Positions 6,784 through 15,175 of a stretch of 64,000 bases of DNA are shown in pieces (position 1 is the stretch's first letter; every line of letters starts with the position of its first letter). The stretch comes from Actinocatenispora comari. Lineage in GTDB: Bacteria; Actinomycetota; Actinomycetes; Mycobacteriales; Micromonosporaceae. The translations under genes were made by a program, and so were the position numbers. Location: the NCBI RefSeq assembly GCF_017312725.1, contig NZ_BOPO01000147.1, positions 18,995 through 82,994 of the forward strand, written 5' to 3'. The notes under the pieces were generated by a model. That model was not told where the DNA came from, made no database searches, and worked only from the letters and a program-made list of their open reading frames with translations.

Positions 6784-8187
6784 TCAGCGGGCGTCGACGG
6801 TGGCGCCGCGCAGCAGCGGTCCCCACAGCAGGTCGGTGATGTCGCCGAGGTCGGTGACGTTGCGGGCGGTGGCCGCGGCGACGAGTGGGTTGACCACCGC
6901 GCGCTCCTCGGCGGTACCGGCGTAGCCCATCTCGACGCTGCCGGTGCCGCCGCCCTGGCCGAACGAGTCCGGCGGCACGTCCTTGCCCGGCACGATCGGT
7001 ACCTGCGGCAGCCCGCTCACCACGCCACCGTGGTTCGCGCCCCGGTCGTACCCGTCGTCAATGGGTGCCTCCGGGGCCGGCACCGGCGGGTGGTCGGGCA
7101 GCCCCCAGCACTTCGGGCCGAGGTCGGCCCCGGAGACCGGCTCGTCGCCCGGCAGGTACTTGCCCGAGTCCCGGGTGATCTCCAGCGTGATGTGCAGCCG
7201 GCCGGTGTCGAACGCCCCCTCGATGTTCTTCTGCAGCTTCACCGCCGCGGCGGTCAGGCACGGGTACTCGGGTGAGTACTCGGCGAGCACCGACAGCAGC
7301 GGCCGGCTGACCTGGCCGAGCTGGATCAGTCGGCCCTCGTGCCGCTGCAGGAACGGCGTCGCGGTGTCGGCCAGCCCGGTGGTCTCGGACCAGAACTCCG
7401 CCAGCGCGGCCCGCTGCTCGGACACGGTCGACGCGGTCACGGTCAGGTTCGCCAGGATCGCCATCAGGTCCGGCAACGCACCCGTGTAGGTGTCGAGCAC
7501 GCCGGCGAGCTTGCGCACGTCGGCGCGGATCGCCGGCATGTTCGCGTTCAGCGTCTTCAGGTACCGGTCCAGGGTGACCAGCGTGTCGCCGAGCTGGTCG
7601 CCGCGCCCGCGCAGTGCCGCCGCCAGCGCGGTCAGCGTGGCCGAGACCTTCTCCGGCGGTACCGCCTTGAGCAGCGGCAACGCGCGATCCAGCACCCGCT
7701 CCAGCTCGACCGCCCGCGCCGACCGGTCCTGGTGCACGACCGCGCCGGCGGCGATCGGCGTGCCGGCCGGGTGCGCCGGCGGCGTGAGGGACACGTACTT
7801 CTCCCCGAACAGCGTCTTCGGCAGCATCGACGCCGACACGTTGGCCGGAATCCGCGGTACCGAACCGGGGTCCAGCGCGACGGTGAGCCGGGCGGTGCGG
7901 CCGTCCGCGCTGATGTCGCGGACCTGACCGACCACCACGCCGCGCAGCTTCACGTCGGCGTTGCGGTCGAGCTGCAGGCCGGTGTGGTCGGTCAGCACGG
8001 TGACCGTGACGGCCGGTGTGAACACGTGCCGGTACGCACCGACCGAGACCGCGAGCAGCGCCACGACCAGCAGGACGAAGCACAGCCCGAGGAACGCGCG
8101 GCCACCCGAGCCCCACGGTTTCGCCGCCGGCCACACGGTCACCCGCGTCTCGCCGACCAGATCGCCTTCCGGTTGCCTCGGGTCCAC
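6784..8187 (-). CDS. Orphan MCE-family lipid-transport protein
   Basis: A 467-aa protein with one N-terminal membrane segment (FLGLCFVLLVVALLAVSVGAY). An MCE/MlaD domain follows: TVTVLTDHTGLQLDRNADVKLRGVVVGQV...LPKTLFGEKYVSL. A long helical CR-type region then leads to a Pro/Gly-rich tail. MCE proteins form hexameric periplasmic or envelope lipid conduits. In mycobacteria they occur as six-gene sets with YrbE permeases; here a single MCE stands alone, 19 bp downstream of an acyl-CoA ligase. The start is uncertain: GTG at 8187 follows the ligase stop closely, but GTG 8142 is possible. It may deliver a lipid substrate to the neighbouring beta-oxidation-type enzymes. Confidence 0.8.
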   Translation of the reverse strand: MDPRQPEGDLVGETRVTVWPAAKPWGSGGRAFLGLCFVLLVVALLAVSVGAYRHVFTPAVTVTVLTDHTGLQLDRNADVKLRGVVVGQVRDISADGRTARLTVALDPGSVPRIPANVSASMLPKTLFGEKYVSLTPPAHPAGTPIAAGAVVHQDRSARAVELERVLDRALPLLKAVPPEKVSATLTALAAALRGRGDQLGDTLVTLDRYLKTLNANMPAIRADVRKLAGVLDTYTGALPDLMAILANLTVTASTVSEQRAALAEFWSETTGLADTATPFLQRHEGRLIQLGQVSRPLLSVLAEYSPEYPCLTAAAVKLQKNIEGAFDTGRLHITLEITRDSGKYLPGDEPVSGADLGPKCWGLPDHPPVPAPEAPIDDGYDRGANHGGVVSGLPQVPIVPGKDVPPDSFGQGGGTGSVEMGYAGTAEERAVVNPLVAAATARNVTDLGDITDLLWGPLLRGATVDAR

Positions 8188-8206
8188 GCCGGACCACCAC
8201 CCTGTC

Positions 8207-10171
8207 TCAGGTGCGCAGTTCCTCGTCGGTCGATGTGCTCGCGTCGACCGGATCCCGCGGTGTGGCAACGGAACCGGCCCGTGGTGCGTACAGTTCGTCC
8301 AGCTGCTGCGGGTACGCCGCGAGGATGCGGTCCCGGCGCAGCTTCAGCGACGGGGTGAGCAGCCCGTTCTGCTCGGTGAAGTCGTCGTCGAGTAATCGGA
8401 ACCGGCGGATCGACTCGGCCCGGGACACCGTCTCGTTGGCCCTCTCGACCGCCCGCCGCACCGCCGCCTCGACGTCGCCGCCGCGGTCGCGGAACCGTTG
8501 CGCCGCTTCGGCATCCAGCGTCACCAGCGCCGCCACGTACGGTCGGCCGTCGCCGACCACCAGGCACTGGCTGACCAGCGGGTCGGCCCGTACCGCGTCC
8601 TCCAGCGGGCCCGGCGCGACGTTCTTGCCGCCGGTGGTGACGAGGATTTCCTTGGCCCGCCCGGTGATCGTCAGGTACCCGTCGGCGTCCAGGGCACCGA
8701 GATCCCCGGTGGCGAGGAACCCGTCGGTGGTCACCGGCTCGTCGCTGCCCCAGTACCGCTGGAACACCTGCGGGCCGCGCACCAGCACCTCGCCGTGCTC
8801 GTCGATGCGCACGGTGGTACCGGGCAGCGGCCGGCCGACGCTGCCGAACCGCGGTGCGAGCGGCGGGTTGACGGTCGCGGCCGCGGTCGTCTCGGTCAGC
8901 CCGTAGCCCTCGTACACCACGATGCCGGCGCCGGCGAAGAACAGCGCCAGCCGGCGGCCGAGCATCGCCCCGCCGCTGATCGCGTACCGCACCCGGCCGC
9001 CCAGCGCCGCCCGCACCCGCCGGTACACGAGCAGGTCGTAGAGCGCGTGCGCGGCCCGTAACCGGAGCCCGGGTCCGCGCCCGGTGCCGTTGACCCGCCG
9101 CTCCAGCGCCGCACCGTACGCGGTGGCGACGCGCGCGGCGCGGTCGAACGAGGCGGCCCGGCCGATGTCCTCCGCGGTCGCCCGGGCGGTGTGGAACACC
9201 TTCTCGAACACGTACGGCACGGCCAGCAGGAAGGTGGGCCGGAACGACGCCAGGTCGGGCAGCAGGTCGGCCGGCTTCACGCTGGGGGAGTGGCCGACGC
9301 ACACCTCGGCGCGCACGCAGCCGACCTGGATCACCCGGCCGAACACGTGCGCCAGCGGCAGGAACAGCACGGTGCTCGCGGGCCGCCTGGACACCGCCCG
9401 GAACACCGGGTACAGCAGCGCGGTGGCGTTGTCCGCCTCGGCCATCAGGTTCGCGTGGCTGAGCACGCACCCCTTGGGCCGTCCGGTGGTGCCGGAGGTG
9501 TAGATGATGGTCGCCGGATCGTCCGGGCCCACCGCCGCCCGCCGCTCGTCCACTGTGGACGCGTCGGTCCCGGCGCCGTGCCGGCGCAGCTCGTCCAGCC
9601 CACCCGAGTCCAGCTCGAACCGGTGCACCAGCGCCGGCAACCCACCCCCGGCGGCGGCATCGCTGCGGTCGCCCTCGGCGGCCGGAGCCCCGCCCGCATC
9701 GGGGCTGGTCGTACGCTCCGCGGCGCTGGCCGACTCGCCCGCATCGGGGCTGGTCGTACGCTCGGCGGCGGTGAGTGTCGCGGTGTGCCCGGCGGTCTCG
9801 GTGACGCAGCAGACCGCGCCGGAGTCACGCAGGATCCAGGCCACCTGAGTGGCCGACGAGGTCGGGTAGATCGGCACGCTGACGGCCGCCACCGAGGCGA
9901 TCGCGTAGTCGAGCACCGCCCATTCGTACCGGTTGCGCGACATCAGCGCGACCCGGTCGCCGGGCCGCACGCCGATCGCGACGAGGCCGGCGGCGACCGC
10001 CCGTACCTCGTCGCGGAACTGCACGGCGGTCACGTCGGCCCAGCCGGCGCCGGTACGGCGGCGAAACAGCACCAGCCGCGGGGAGCGGGCGGCGGTGGCG
10101 TACACGCTGTCGGCGAGGCCGCCCGCGCTCGGCGGCTCGACCAGTGCGGGGACGCTGCACTCCGCCGCCAT
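8207..10171 (-). CDS. Long-chain fatty acid-CoA ligase (AMP-dependent synthetase)
   Basis: A 654-aa adenylate-forming enzyme. The P-loop-like motif YTSGTTGRPKG is present, as are YEGYGLTET, the TGDLG core motif, and GRAKEILVTTGGKN near the C-terminus. The architecture is that of the FAA1/FadD15 class that activates long-chain fatty acids to acyl-CoA. An Ala/Ser/Asp linker containing two copies of AAERTTSPDAG (about residues 135-160) is inserted between the N-terminal subdomain and the core; it is encoded by a direct repeat at 9695-9765. The start is ATG 10171, with AGGAGG overlapping the stop of the thiolase gene, so it is coupled to it; GTG 10174 is adjacent. It sits in an operon with the thiolase and the MCE protein. 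Confidence 0.9.
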   Translation of the reverse strand: MAAECSVPALVEPPSAGGLADSVYATAARSPRLVLFRRRTGAGWADVTAVQFRDEVRAVAAGLVAIGVRPGDRVALMSRNRYEWAVLDYAIASVAAVSVPIYPTSSATQVAWILRDSGAVCCVTETAGHTATLTAAERTTSPDAGESASAAERTTSPDAGGAPAAEGDRSDAAAGGGLPALVHRFELDSGGLDELRRHGAGTDASTVDERRAAVGPDDPATIIYTSGTTGRPKGCVLSHANLMAEADNATALLYPVFRAVSRRPASTVLFLPLAHVFGRVIQVGCVRAEVCVGHSPSVKPADLLPDLASFRPTFLLAVPYVFEKVFHTARATAEDIGRAASFDRAARVATAYGAALERRVNGTGRGPGLRLRAAHALYDLLVYRRVRAALGGRVRYAISGGAMLGRRLALFFAGAGIVVYEGYGLTETTAAATVNPPLAPRFGSVGRPLPGTTVRIDEHGEVLVRGPQVFQRYWGSDEPVTTDGFLATGDLGALDADGYLTITGRAKEILVTTGGKNVAPGPLEDAVRADPLVSQCLVVGDGRPYVAALVTLDAEAAQRFRDRGGDVEAAVRRAVERANETVSRAESIRRFRLLDDDFTEQNGLLTPSLKLRRDRILAAYPQQLDELYAPRAGSVATPRDPVDASTSTDEELRT

Positions 10172-10182
10172 CACGCCACCTC

Positions 10183-11496
10183 CTAGCGCGCCGCCGGGCG
10201 AGCGGTCCGACGCTTGCGGGCCGGTGCGGGCCGTTCCAGCAGCGCCACCACCCCCTGACCACCGGCGGCACAGATCGAGACCAGGCCGCGTCTGGCGCCC
10301 CGCTCGTGCAGCAGCCGGGCCGTGGTGGCCACGATCCGGGCACCGGTGGCGGCGAACGGGTGGCCGGTGGCGAGCGAGGACCCGGCCACGTTGAGCCGAT
10401 CGCGATCCAGCTCGCCGAACGCGCCGTCGAGCCCGAGCCGCTCGGCGCCGAACTCCGGGTCGCGCCAGGCCGCCAGGGTGGCCAGCACCTGCGAGGCGAA
10501 CGCCTCGTGAATCTCGAACAGGTCGATGTCGTCGAGCGTCAACCCGTTGCGGGCCAGCAGCTTCGGCACCAGGTACACCGGTGCGGTGAGCAGCCCGTCG
10601 GCGCCGTGCACGAAGTCGACCGCGCCGCTGGCCGCGTCGACCAGGTGTGCCAGCACCGGGATGCGGTGCGCCTTCGCCCAGTCGTCGGAGGCGAGCAGCA
10701 CCGCGGCGGCTCCGTCGGACAGCGGGGTGGAGTTGCCGGCGGTCATCGTCTCGGAACCGAAGACGGTACGCAGCCCCGCCAGCGTCTCGACGTTGGTCTC
10801 CGGCCGCAGGATCTCGTCCCGCCGCAGCCCGAGGTAGGGCGTCACCTCGTGGTCGAACAGCCCCGAGTCGTACGCCGCGGCCAGGTTGCGGTGGCTCGCG
10901 GCGGCCAGCTCGTCCTGCTCGGTACGGCCGATCCGCCAGTGCTGCGCGGTGCGCGCGGCGTGCTCGCCCATCGACAGCCCGGTACGCGGTTCGGCGTTGC
11001 GCGGGATCGCCGGGACGACCTGCCCGGGCCGCAGCCCGGTGAACGCCCGCGCCTTGCCCAGCACCCCGCGGGCCCGGTTCGCGGCCAGCAGCACCGCGCG
11101 CAGGTCGTCGTGCAGCTCGATCGGTACGTTCGAGGTGGTGTCGGTGCCGCAGGCGATGCCGGCCGCCGCCTGGCCCAGCTCGATCTTGTTGGCCACCGCG
11201 ACGGCCGCCTCCAGGCTCGTCGTGCAGGCCCGTTGCAGGTCGTACGCGGGCGTCGTCGGGTCCAGGCGGGACCCGAGCACCGCCTCCCGGGTCAGGTTGA
11301 AGTCGCGGCTGTGCTTGAGCACCGCGCCGCCGACCACCTCGTCGAGCCGCTCGCCGGCCAGCCCGAGCCGGGCCACCAGCCCGTCCAGCGCGGCGGTGAG
11401 CATGTCCTGGTTGGTGGCGGTGGCATAGTGCCCGTTCGCCTTCGCGAACGGGATGCGGTTGCCGCCGAGCACGCCGACCTTCACGGCGCAGACCAT
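10183..11496 (-). CDS. Acetyl-CoA C-acyltransferase, FadA2-like thiolase
   Basis: A 437-aa thiolase. The N-terminal catalytic Cys91 lies in QRACTTSL. The C-terminal His motif is FEIHEAFASQ, followed by ATGHPFAATGAR and the second catalytic Cys in SICAAGGQG. It catalyses the last thiolytic step of beta-oxidation or the reverse condensation. The gene is divergent from a FabG4-like reductase; in M. tuberculosis fadA2 is likewise divergent from fabG4-htdX, so the neighbourhood is conserved. The ATG at 11496 lies inside the candidate operator at 11495-11524 and has no ribosome site, suggesting a leaderless message; GTG 11484 is an alternative. It leads the leftward operon with the acyl-CoA ligase and MCE protein. 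Confidence 0.88.
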   Translation of the reverse strand: MVCAVKVGVLGGNRIPFAKANGHYATATNQDMLTAALDGLVARLGLAGERLDEVVGGAVLKHSRDFNLTREAVLGSRLDPTTPAYDLQRACTTSLEAAVAVANKIELGQAAAGIACGTDTTSNVPIELHDDLRAVLLAANRARGVLGKARAFTGLRPGQVVPAIPRNAEPRTGLSMGEHAARTAQHWRIGRTEQDELAAASHRNLAAAYDSGLFDHEVTPYLGLRRDEILRPETNVETLAGLRTVFGSETMTAGNSTPLSDGAAAVLLASDDWAKAHRIPVLAHLVDAASGAVDFVHGADGLLTAPVYLVPKLLARNGLTLDDIDLFEIHEAFASQVLATLAAWRDPEFGAERLGLDGAFGELDRDRLNVAGSSLATGHPFAATGARIVATTARLLHERGARRGLVSICAAGGQGVVALLERPAPARKRRTARPAAR

Positions 11497-11524
11497 ACTT
11501 GCGGGTAGACTTACTCGCAAGTAA
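11495..11524. promoter_or_regulatory. Tandem TetR operators (TTACT-N4-AGTAA)
   Basis: A perfect palindrome TTACTCGCAAGTAA lies at 11511-11524. A weaker copy ATACTTGCGGGTAG lies at 11495-11508, 16 bp away centre to centre. They sit between the divergent thiolase and FabG4 genes. The same 14-bp palindrome recurs upstream of the TetR gene near 14694, linking both promoters to that repressor. Confidence 0.65.
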
Positions 11525-11535
11525 GGATGTTCCGC

Positions 11536-13092
11536 ATGGTCGACCGATACCAGCGCCTCACCTCCGCCGGCCCCGGCCGGGCGATCGCCCGGCGCCTCGG
11601 CCTGCCGCGCCCCGCGGTGCTGCCCCGCCGCGACCCCGCGCAGCCGGCCGCGGTGCCGGGCCCGATCGTGCTCGCCGGCCTCACCGCCCCCAGCGGGAAC
11701 CGCCCCCAGAGCAGCGACGGCGACACCAGCACCGGCACCGGCTCCGCGAGCGGCGACACCGGCACCGCGAGTGGCGACCGCGATATCGGCACCGATCCCG
11801 GCACCGCGAGCGGCGACACCGGTGCCGGTGCCGAGGGTGCGGCGCGCGACCCCGGTGCCGACGGCGCCGTCACCGTCACGGCCGGTGGCGAGCTGGCCGA
11901 CGCGGTGCGAGCGGCGCTCGCCGCTACCGGCGTCGAGTTCGTCGCCGCCGCCGAACATCCCGCCGCCCTGGTGTACGACGCGTCCGGGCTCACCGACGCC
12001 GCCCAGCTCGGCGGCCTGCGGGAGTTCCTCGGGCCCCGGGTGCGGTCGCTGCGCACCGGTGGCCGGGTGCTGGTGCTGGCCCGGCCGCCCGCCGAGGCGC
12101 CGGACGTGGCCGCGCACGTGGCCCGCCGCGCGCTCACCGGGTTCGTCCGGTCGCTGGGCAAGGAGGTCGGCCGCGGCGCCACCGTCTCGCTGCTGCGCGT
12201 CGCCACCGGCGGCGAGTCGTCGCTGGGCAGTACGCTGCGGTTCCTGCTGTCGCCCCGCTCCGCCTACGTCTCCGGCCAGGTCGTCGACGTCGCTCCGGCA
12301 CCGGCCGGCGGCCCCGGCCGAGCCGGCTCCGCCGACGGGGCGGCTGCCGAGCGGCCGCTGGCCGGGCGCACCGCGCTGGTCACCGGCGCGGCGCAGGGGA
12401 TCGGCGCCGCGATCGCCGCGACGCTCGCCGCCGACGGCGCCACCGTGGTGTGCCTGGACGTACCGGCACAGGGCGAGGCGCTGGCGGCGGTCGCGAACCG
12501 GGTCGGCGGCAGCTCGCTGCACCTGGACATCACCGCGCCGACCGCGCCGCGCGAGCTCGTCGAGTACCTGACCCAGCGGTACGACGGGGTCGACATCGTG
12601 GTGCACAACGCCGGCGTGCTGCGGGACCGGACGCTGGCGAAGATGACCGAGGCGGAGTGGGACACCGTACTGTCGGTCAACCTGATCGCGCCGCAGCGGC
12701 TCACCGCGGCGCTGGTCGACGACCCGACGGCGCTGCGGCCCGGCGCCCGGATCGTCTGCCTGTCGTCGCTCAACGGCATCGCCGGCGCGGCCGGCCAGAC
12801 CAACTACGCGGCCAGCAAGGCCGGCGTGATCGGCCTGGTCGAGGCGTACGCCCCCGTGCTCGCGCAGCGTGGCGTCACCATCAACGCGGTTGCGCCGGGC
12901 TTCATCGAGACCCGGATGACCGCGAGCATGCCGCTGACCGTGCGGGAGGTGGGCCGGCGGGCGAACAGTCTCGCCCAGGGTGGCCTGCCGGTCGACGTCG
13001 CCGAGGCCGTCAGCTGGCTCGCCGCGCCGGACTCCGGCGGTATCACCGGCCAGACCGTCCGGGTCTGCGGCCAGAGCCTGCTCGGCGCCTGA
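11536..13092 (+). CDS. FabG4-type high-molecular-weight 3-oxoacyl reductase
   Basis: A 518-aa SDR with the long N-terminal flavodoxin-like domain of FabG4 proteins (residues 1-260: [13 protein letters not shown]..., then ALVYDASG and GRVLVLARPP). The catalytic SDR domain carries the nucleotide motif TGAAQGIG at 283-290, NAG, and the Ser411/Tyr424/Lys428 triad. The C-terminal GFIETRMT is typical. It reduces 3-oxoacyl-CoA or -ACP. Usual FabG4 proteins are ~450 aa; the extra length is a Gly/Ser/Thr/Asp repeat (SGDTGTASGD and similar) at about residues 58-100. The start is ATG 11536 with AAGGA 8 bases ahead; an ATG at 11527 overlaps that site. It is followed by the MaoC hydratase, as in fabG4-htdX. 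Confidence 0.88.
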   Translation: MVDRYQRLTSAGPGRAIARRLGLPRPAVLPRRDPAQPAAVPGPIVLAGLTAPSGNRPQSSDGDTSTGTGSASGDTGTASGDRDIGTDPGTASGDTGAGAEGAARDPGADGAVTVTAGGELADAVRAALAATGVEFVAAAEHPAALVYDASGLTDAAQLGGLREFLGPRVRSLRTGGRVLVLARPPAEAPDVAAHVARRALTGFVRSLGKEVGRGATVSLLRVATGGESSLGSTLRFLLSPRSAYVSGQVVDVAPAPAGGPGRAGSADGAAAERPLAGRTALVTGAAQGIGAAIAATLAADGATVVCLDVPAQGEALAAVANRVGGSSLHLDITAPTAPRELVEYLTQRYDGVDIVVHNAGVLRDRTLAKMTEAEWDTVLSVNLIAPQRLTAALVDDPTALRPGARIVCLSSLNGIAGAAGQTNYAASKAGVIGLVEAYAPVLAQRGVTINAVAPGFIETRMTASMPLTVREVGRRANSLAQGGLPVDVAEAVSWLAAPDSGGITGQTVRVCGQSLLGA

Positions 13093-13149
13093 CCGGCTGC
13101 CGGCGCCGGGTCGCGCCGCTCGACCGCTTGCTGGAGAAGGGAACGCGCG

Positions 13150-13968
13150 ATGGGAGTTGCCGCCTCGTACCTGCGCGGGCTGCTGCCGCGGCCGGCCGCC
13201 ACGAGCGTGCCGAGCACGGTGGTGCGCCGCGACGACGTCCGGATCGACCCGGCGCACCTGCTGCGCTACGCCCGGGTCTGCGGTTGCACCCTGACCGGGC
13301 CGCTGCCGCCGGCCTACCCGCACCTGCTCGGCTTCGCCCCCGCGCTGACGCTGATGGCCGGCGGCGACTTCCCGTTCCGGCTGCCGGGGCTGGTGCACAC
13401 CCGCCAGGTGCTCACCTGGTACCGCCCGGTCGAGGTCGACGAGGCGCTCGACGTCGAGGTGTCCGCGGCGAACCTGGCCGCCCACCACCGCGGCGCCACC
13501 ATCGACGTACTCACCCGGGTACGTGCCGGCGGCGACGAGGTCTGGGTCGGCCGCTCCACCTACCTGAGCCGTTCCGTGCGCCTCCCGTCCACCGGGGACG
13601 GTCCGGCCGAGCCGGACCCCGAGCCGTTGCCGGCGGATGCCTGGTGGCGGCTGCCGGCCGGGCTGGGCCGGCGCTACGCCGCGGTGTCCGGGGACCGCAA
13701 CCCGATCCACCTGTCCGCGCTGACCGCCCGGCCGTTCGGCTTCCGTACCGCGATCGCGCACGGGATGTGGTCGGCGGCGCGCTGCCTGGCGGCGCTGGAG
13801 GGACGGCTGCCCGAGCGCGGCGAGGCCACCGTGTCGTTCCGCCGTCCGGTACGCCTGCCCGGCCGGGTGGGCTTCGGCGCCCGGATCGACGACGCTGCCA
13901 TCACGTTCGCCGTGACCGATCCGGCCGACCGGCTGCTGGTCTCCGGCCGGGTCGCGCCCCGGGACTGA
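13150..13968 (+). CDS. MaoC-like (R)-hydratase, HtdX-like
   Basis: A 272-aa double-hotdog dehydratase. The C-terminal half carries the hydratase-2 motif: YAAVSGDRNPIH, with catalytic Asp182 and His187, then FGFRTAIAHGMW. The N-terminal half is a degenerate hotdog. It catalyses reversible hydration of enoyl thioesters to (R)-3-hydroxyacyl thioesters. Placed 57 bp after the FabG4-like gene with a GGAG site, it pairs hydratase and reductase activity as HtdX and FabG4 do in mycobacteria. It converges on the TetR gene with only nine bases between them. Confidence 0.87.
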   Translation: MGVAASYLRGLLPRPAATSVPSTVVRRDDVRIDPAHLLRYARVCGCTLTGPLPPAYPHLLGFAPALTLMAGGDFPFRLPGLVHTRQVLTWYRPVEVDEALDVEVSAANLAAHHRGATIDVLTRVRAGGDEVWVGRSTYLSRSVRLPSTGDGPAEPDPEPLPADAWWRLPAGLGRRYAAVSGDRNPIHLSALTARPFGFRTAIAHGMWSAARCLAALEGRLPERGEATVSFRRPVRLPGRVGFGARIDDAAITFAVTDPADRLLVSGRVAPRD

Positions 13969-13977
13969 CCGCGCCGC

Positions 13978-14646
13978 TCAGCGGGGGCGGGGCCAGTGGG
14001 TACCGCGCAGCAGGTTGTCCAGGCCGAGCCAGGCGAAGTTCATCAGCCGGGCACTGGTGACCTCCGGGTCCTCGTCCGGCCGGGTGACCGACCAGTCGGC
14101 GAGCGCCTCGCAGGCGCCGATCAGGCTGTGTGCCAGCGCCCCGAGGTCGTCGGTGGTGGGCCGGCGCCGGCCGCGCGGGTGGCGCTCGGCGACGGCCCGC
14201 TCGATCAGTACCGTGACGAACTCGACGATGGCCGACCGCAGCGCGGCGACCTCGCCGGCGAACGGTTCGCCGTGCGCCGGTGCCTGCTGGTGCAGCACCC
14301 GCCAGGCGTCCCGGTGCCGCGCGACGACGGCGAAGAACGCGCTCAGCCCGTACCACAGGGCGCGGTCGGGTGGCAGGTCGGCGCCGTGCTCGTCGTCGAG
14401 CGCCGAGACGATCGCGGTGCGCACCCGGTCGGCCTCGCGCTTGATGCAGGCCAGGAACAGCTCTTCCTTGCTGCCCAGGTAGAGGTAGAGCATCGGCTTG
14501 GAGATGCCGGCCCGCTCGGCCACCTCGTCCATCGACGCGGCGTGGAAGCCCTGCCGGGCGAACACGGTCACCGCCGCGTCCATCATCTGCTGCTCGCGCA
14601 CCGCCCGCGGCAGCCGCTTGCGTCTGGTGGTCGCCTCCCCGCTCAC
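13978..14646 (-). CDS. TetR-family repressor, likely regulator of the lipid cluster
   Basis: A 222-aa regulator. The TetR helix-turn-helix is clear: AASMDEVAERAGISKPMLYLYLGSKEELF at about residues 37-65. The ligand domain ends LLRGTHWPRPR. The start is taken as GTG 14646, which gives a normal N-terminal Arg/Lys-rich arm. It is divergent from the SCP2-acyl-CoA dehydrogenase genes. Palindromes TTACTTGTGAGTAA and TTACTCCGAAGTAG lie in its promoter, and a matching palindrome lies between the thiolase and FabG4 genes. A lipid-responsive repressor of all these genes, including its own, is inferred; acyl-CoA is a plausible ligand. Confidence 0.85.
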   Translation of the reverse strand: MSGEATTRRKRLPRAVREQQMMDAAVTVFARQGFHAASMDEVAERAGISKPMLYLYLGSKEELFLACIKREADRVRTAIVSALDDEHGADLPPDRALWYGLSAFFAVVARHRDAWRVLHQQAPAHGEPFAGEVAALRSAIVEFVTVLIERAVAERHPRGRRRPTTDDLGALAHSLIGACEALADWSVTRPDEDPEVTSARLMNFAWLGLDNLLRGTHWPRPR

Positions 14647-14677
14647 TCTTGCGAGCTTAGCGGTCCGACCACTAACC

Positions 14678-14707
14678 TTACTCCGAAGTAGGGTTACTTG
14701 TGAGTAA
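14678..14707. promoter_or_regulatory. Tandem TetR operators upstream of TetR/SCP2 genes
   Basis: TTACTTGTGAGTAA at 14694-14707 is a perfect palindrome apart from its 4-base centre. TTACTCCGAAGTAG at 14678-14691 is one mismatch from it. The centre-to-centre spacing is 16 bp, the same as the pair at 11495-11524. It lies between the divergent TetR gene and SCP2 gene. Confidence 0.7.
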
Positions 14708-14721
14708 GTAGGGAGAGATCG

Positions 14722-15168
14722 ATGGTGCTGGATCTGTCCACGGTGGACTTCAGCGGCCTGACCCCGGACGAGTTCGCCCGGATGGTCAAGCAGGCGTCCA
14801 AGGGCGAGCTGGAGGCCGCGATGAGCGGGCCGCACCGGCGCGCGGTGCTCGACGAGGTGTTCGGCCGGATGTCCAGCCGGTTGCGCGCCGAGCGGGCCGG
14901 CACGCTGTCGGCGGTGATCCGGTGGACCATCACCGGCGACCCCGCCGACGAGTACGAGCAGGTCATCGACAACGGCACCTGCACCGTCGGCGCACCCACC
15001 GCCGCGAAGCCCCGGCTGTCCATCACCACCGACCCGGTCTCGTTCCTGAAGCTGGTGTCGGGCAACGCGTCCGGCCCGGCACTGTTCATGACCCGCAAGC
15101 TCAAGCTGGCCGGCGACCTCGCCCTCGGTGCCGGCCTGACCAGCTACTTCGACATCCCGAAGGCCTGA
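14722..15168 (+). CDS. SCP2 sterol/lipid-carrier family protein
   Basis: A 148-aa protein of the SCP2 fold. The core runs VIRWTITGDPADEYEQVIDNGTC...KPRLSITTDPVSFLKLVSGNASGPALFMTRKLKLAGDLALG. The F-x-(R/K)-x-KLKL-x-GDL-x-LA segment is the family hallmark. It binds hydrophobic ligands such as acyl-CoA. The ATG at 14722 has an AGGGAGAG site. It ends 7 bp before an acyl-CoA dehydrogenase gene, so the carrier and enzyme are cotranscribed, presumably under the TetR operators just upstream. Confidence 0.88.
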   Translation: MVLDLSTVDFSGLTPDEFARMVKQASKGELEAAMSGPHRRAVLDEVFGRMSSRLRAERAGTLSAVIRWTITGDPADEYEQVIDNGTCTVGAPTAAKPRLSITTDPVSFLKLVSGNASGPALFMTRKLKLAGDLALGAGLTSYFDIPKA

Positions 15169-15175
15169 GGCAGCC

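Noticed and set aside
11497..13761. Long minus-strand ORF continuing upstream of the thiolase
   Set aside because: It extends for more than 2 kb opposite FabG4 and MaoC genes and is Arg/Gly/Ala-rich with no domain. The thiolase start at 11496 is where family similarity begins.
14678..14707. KstR-type sterol regulator site
   Set aside because: The palindrome TTACT-N4-AGTAA does not match the AACNNGTT core of KstR or the CAAG...CTTG core of KstR2, and the cluster lacks sterol-ring genes.
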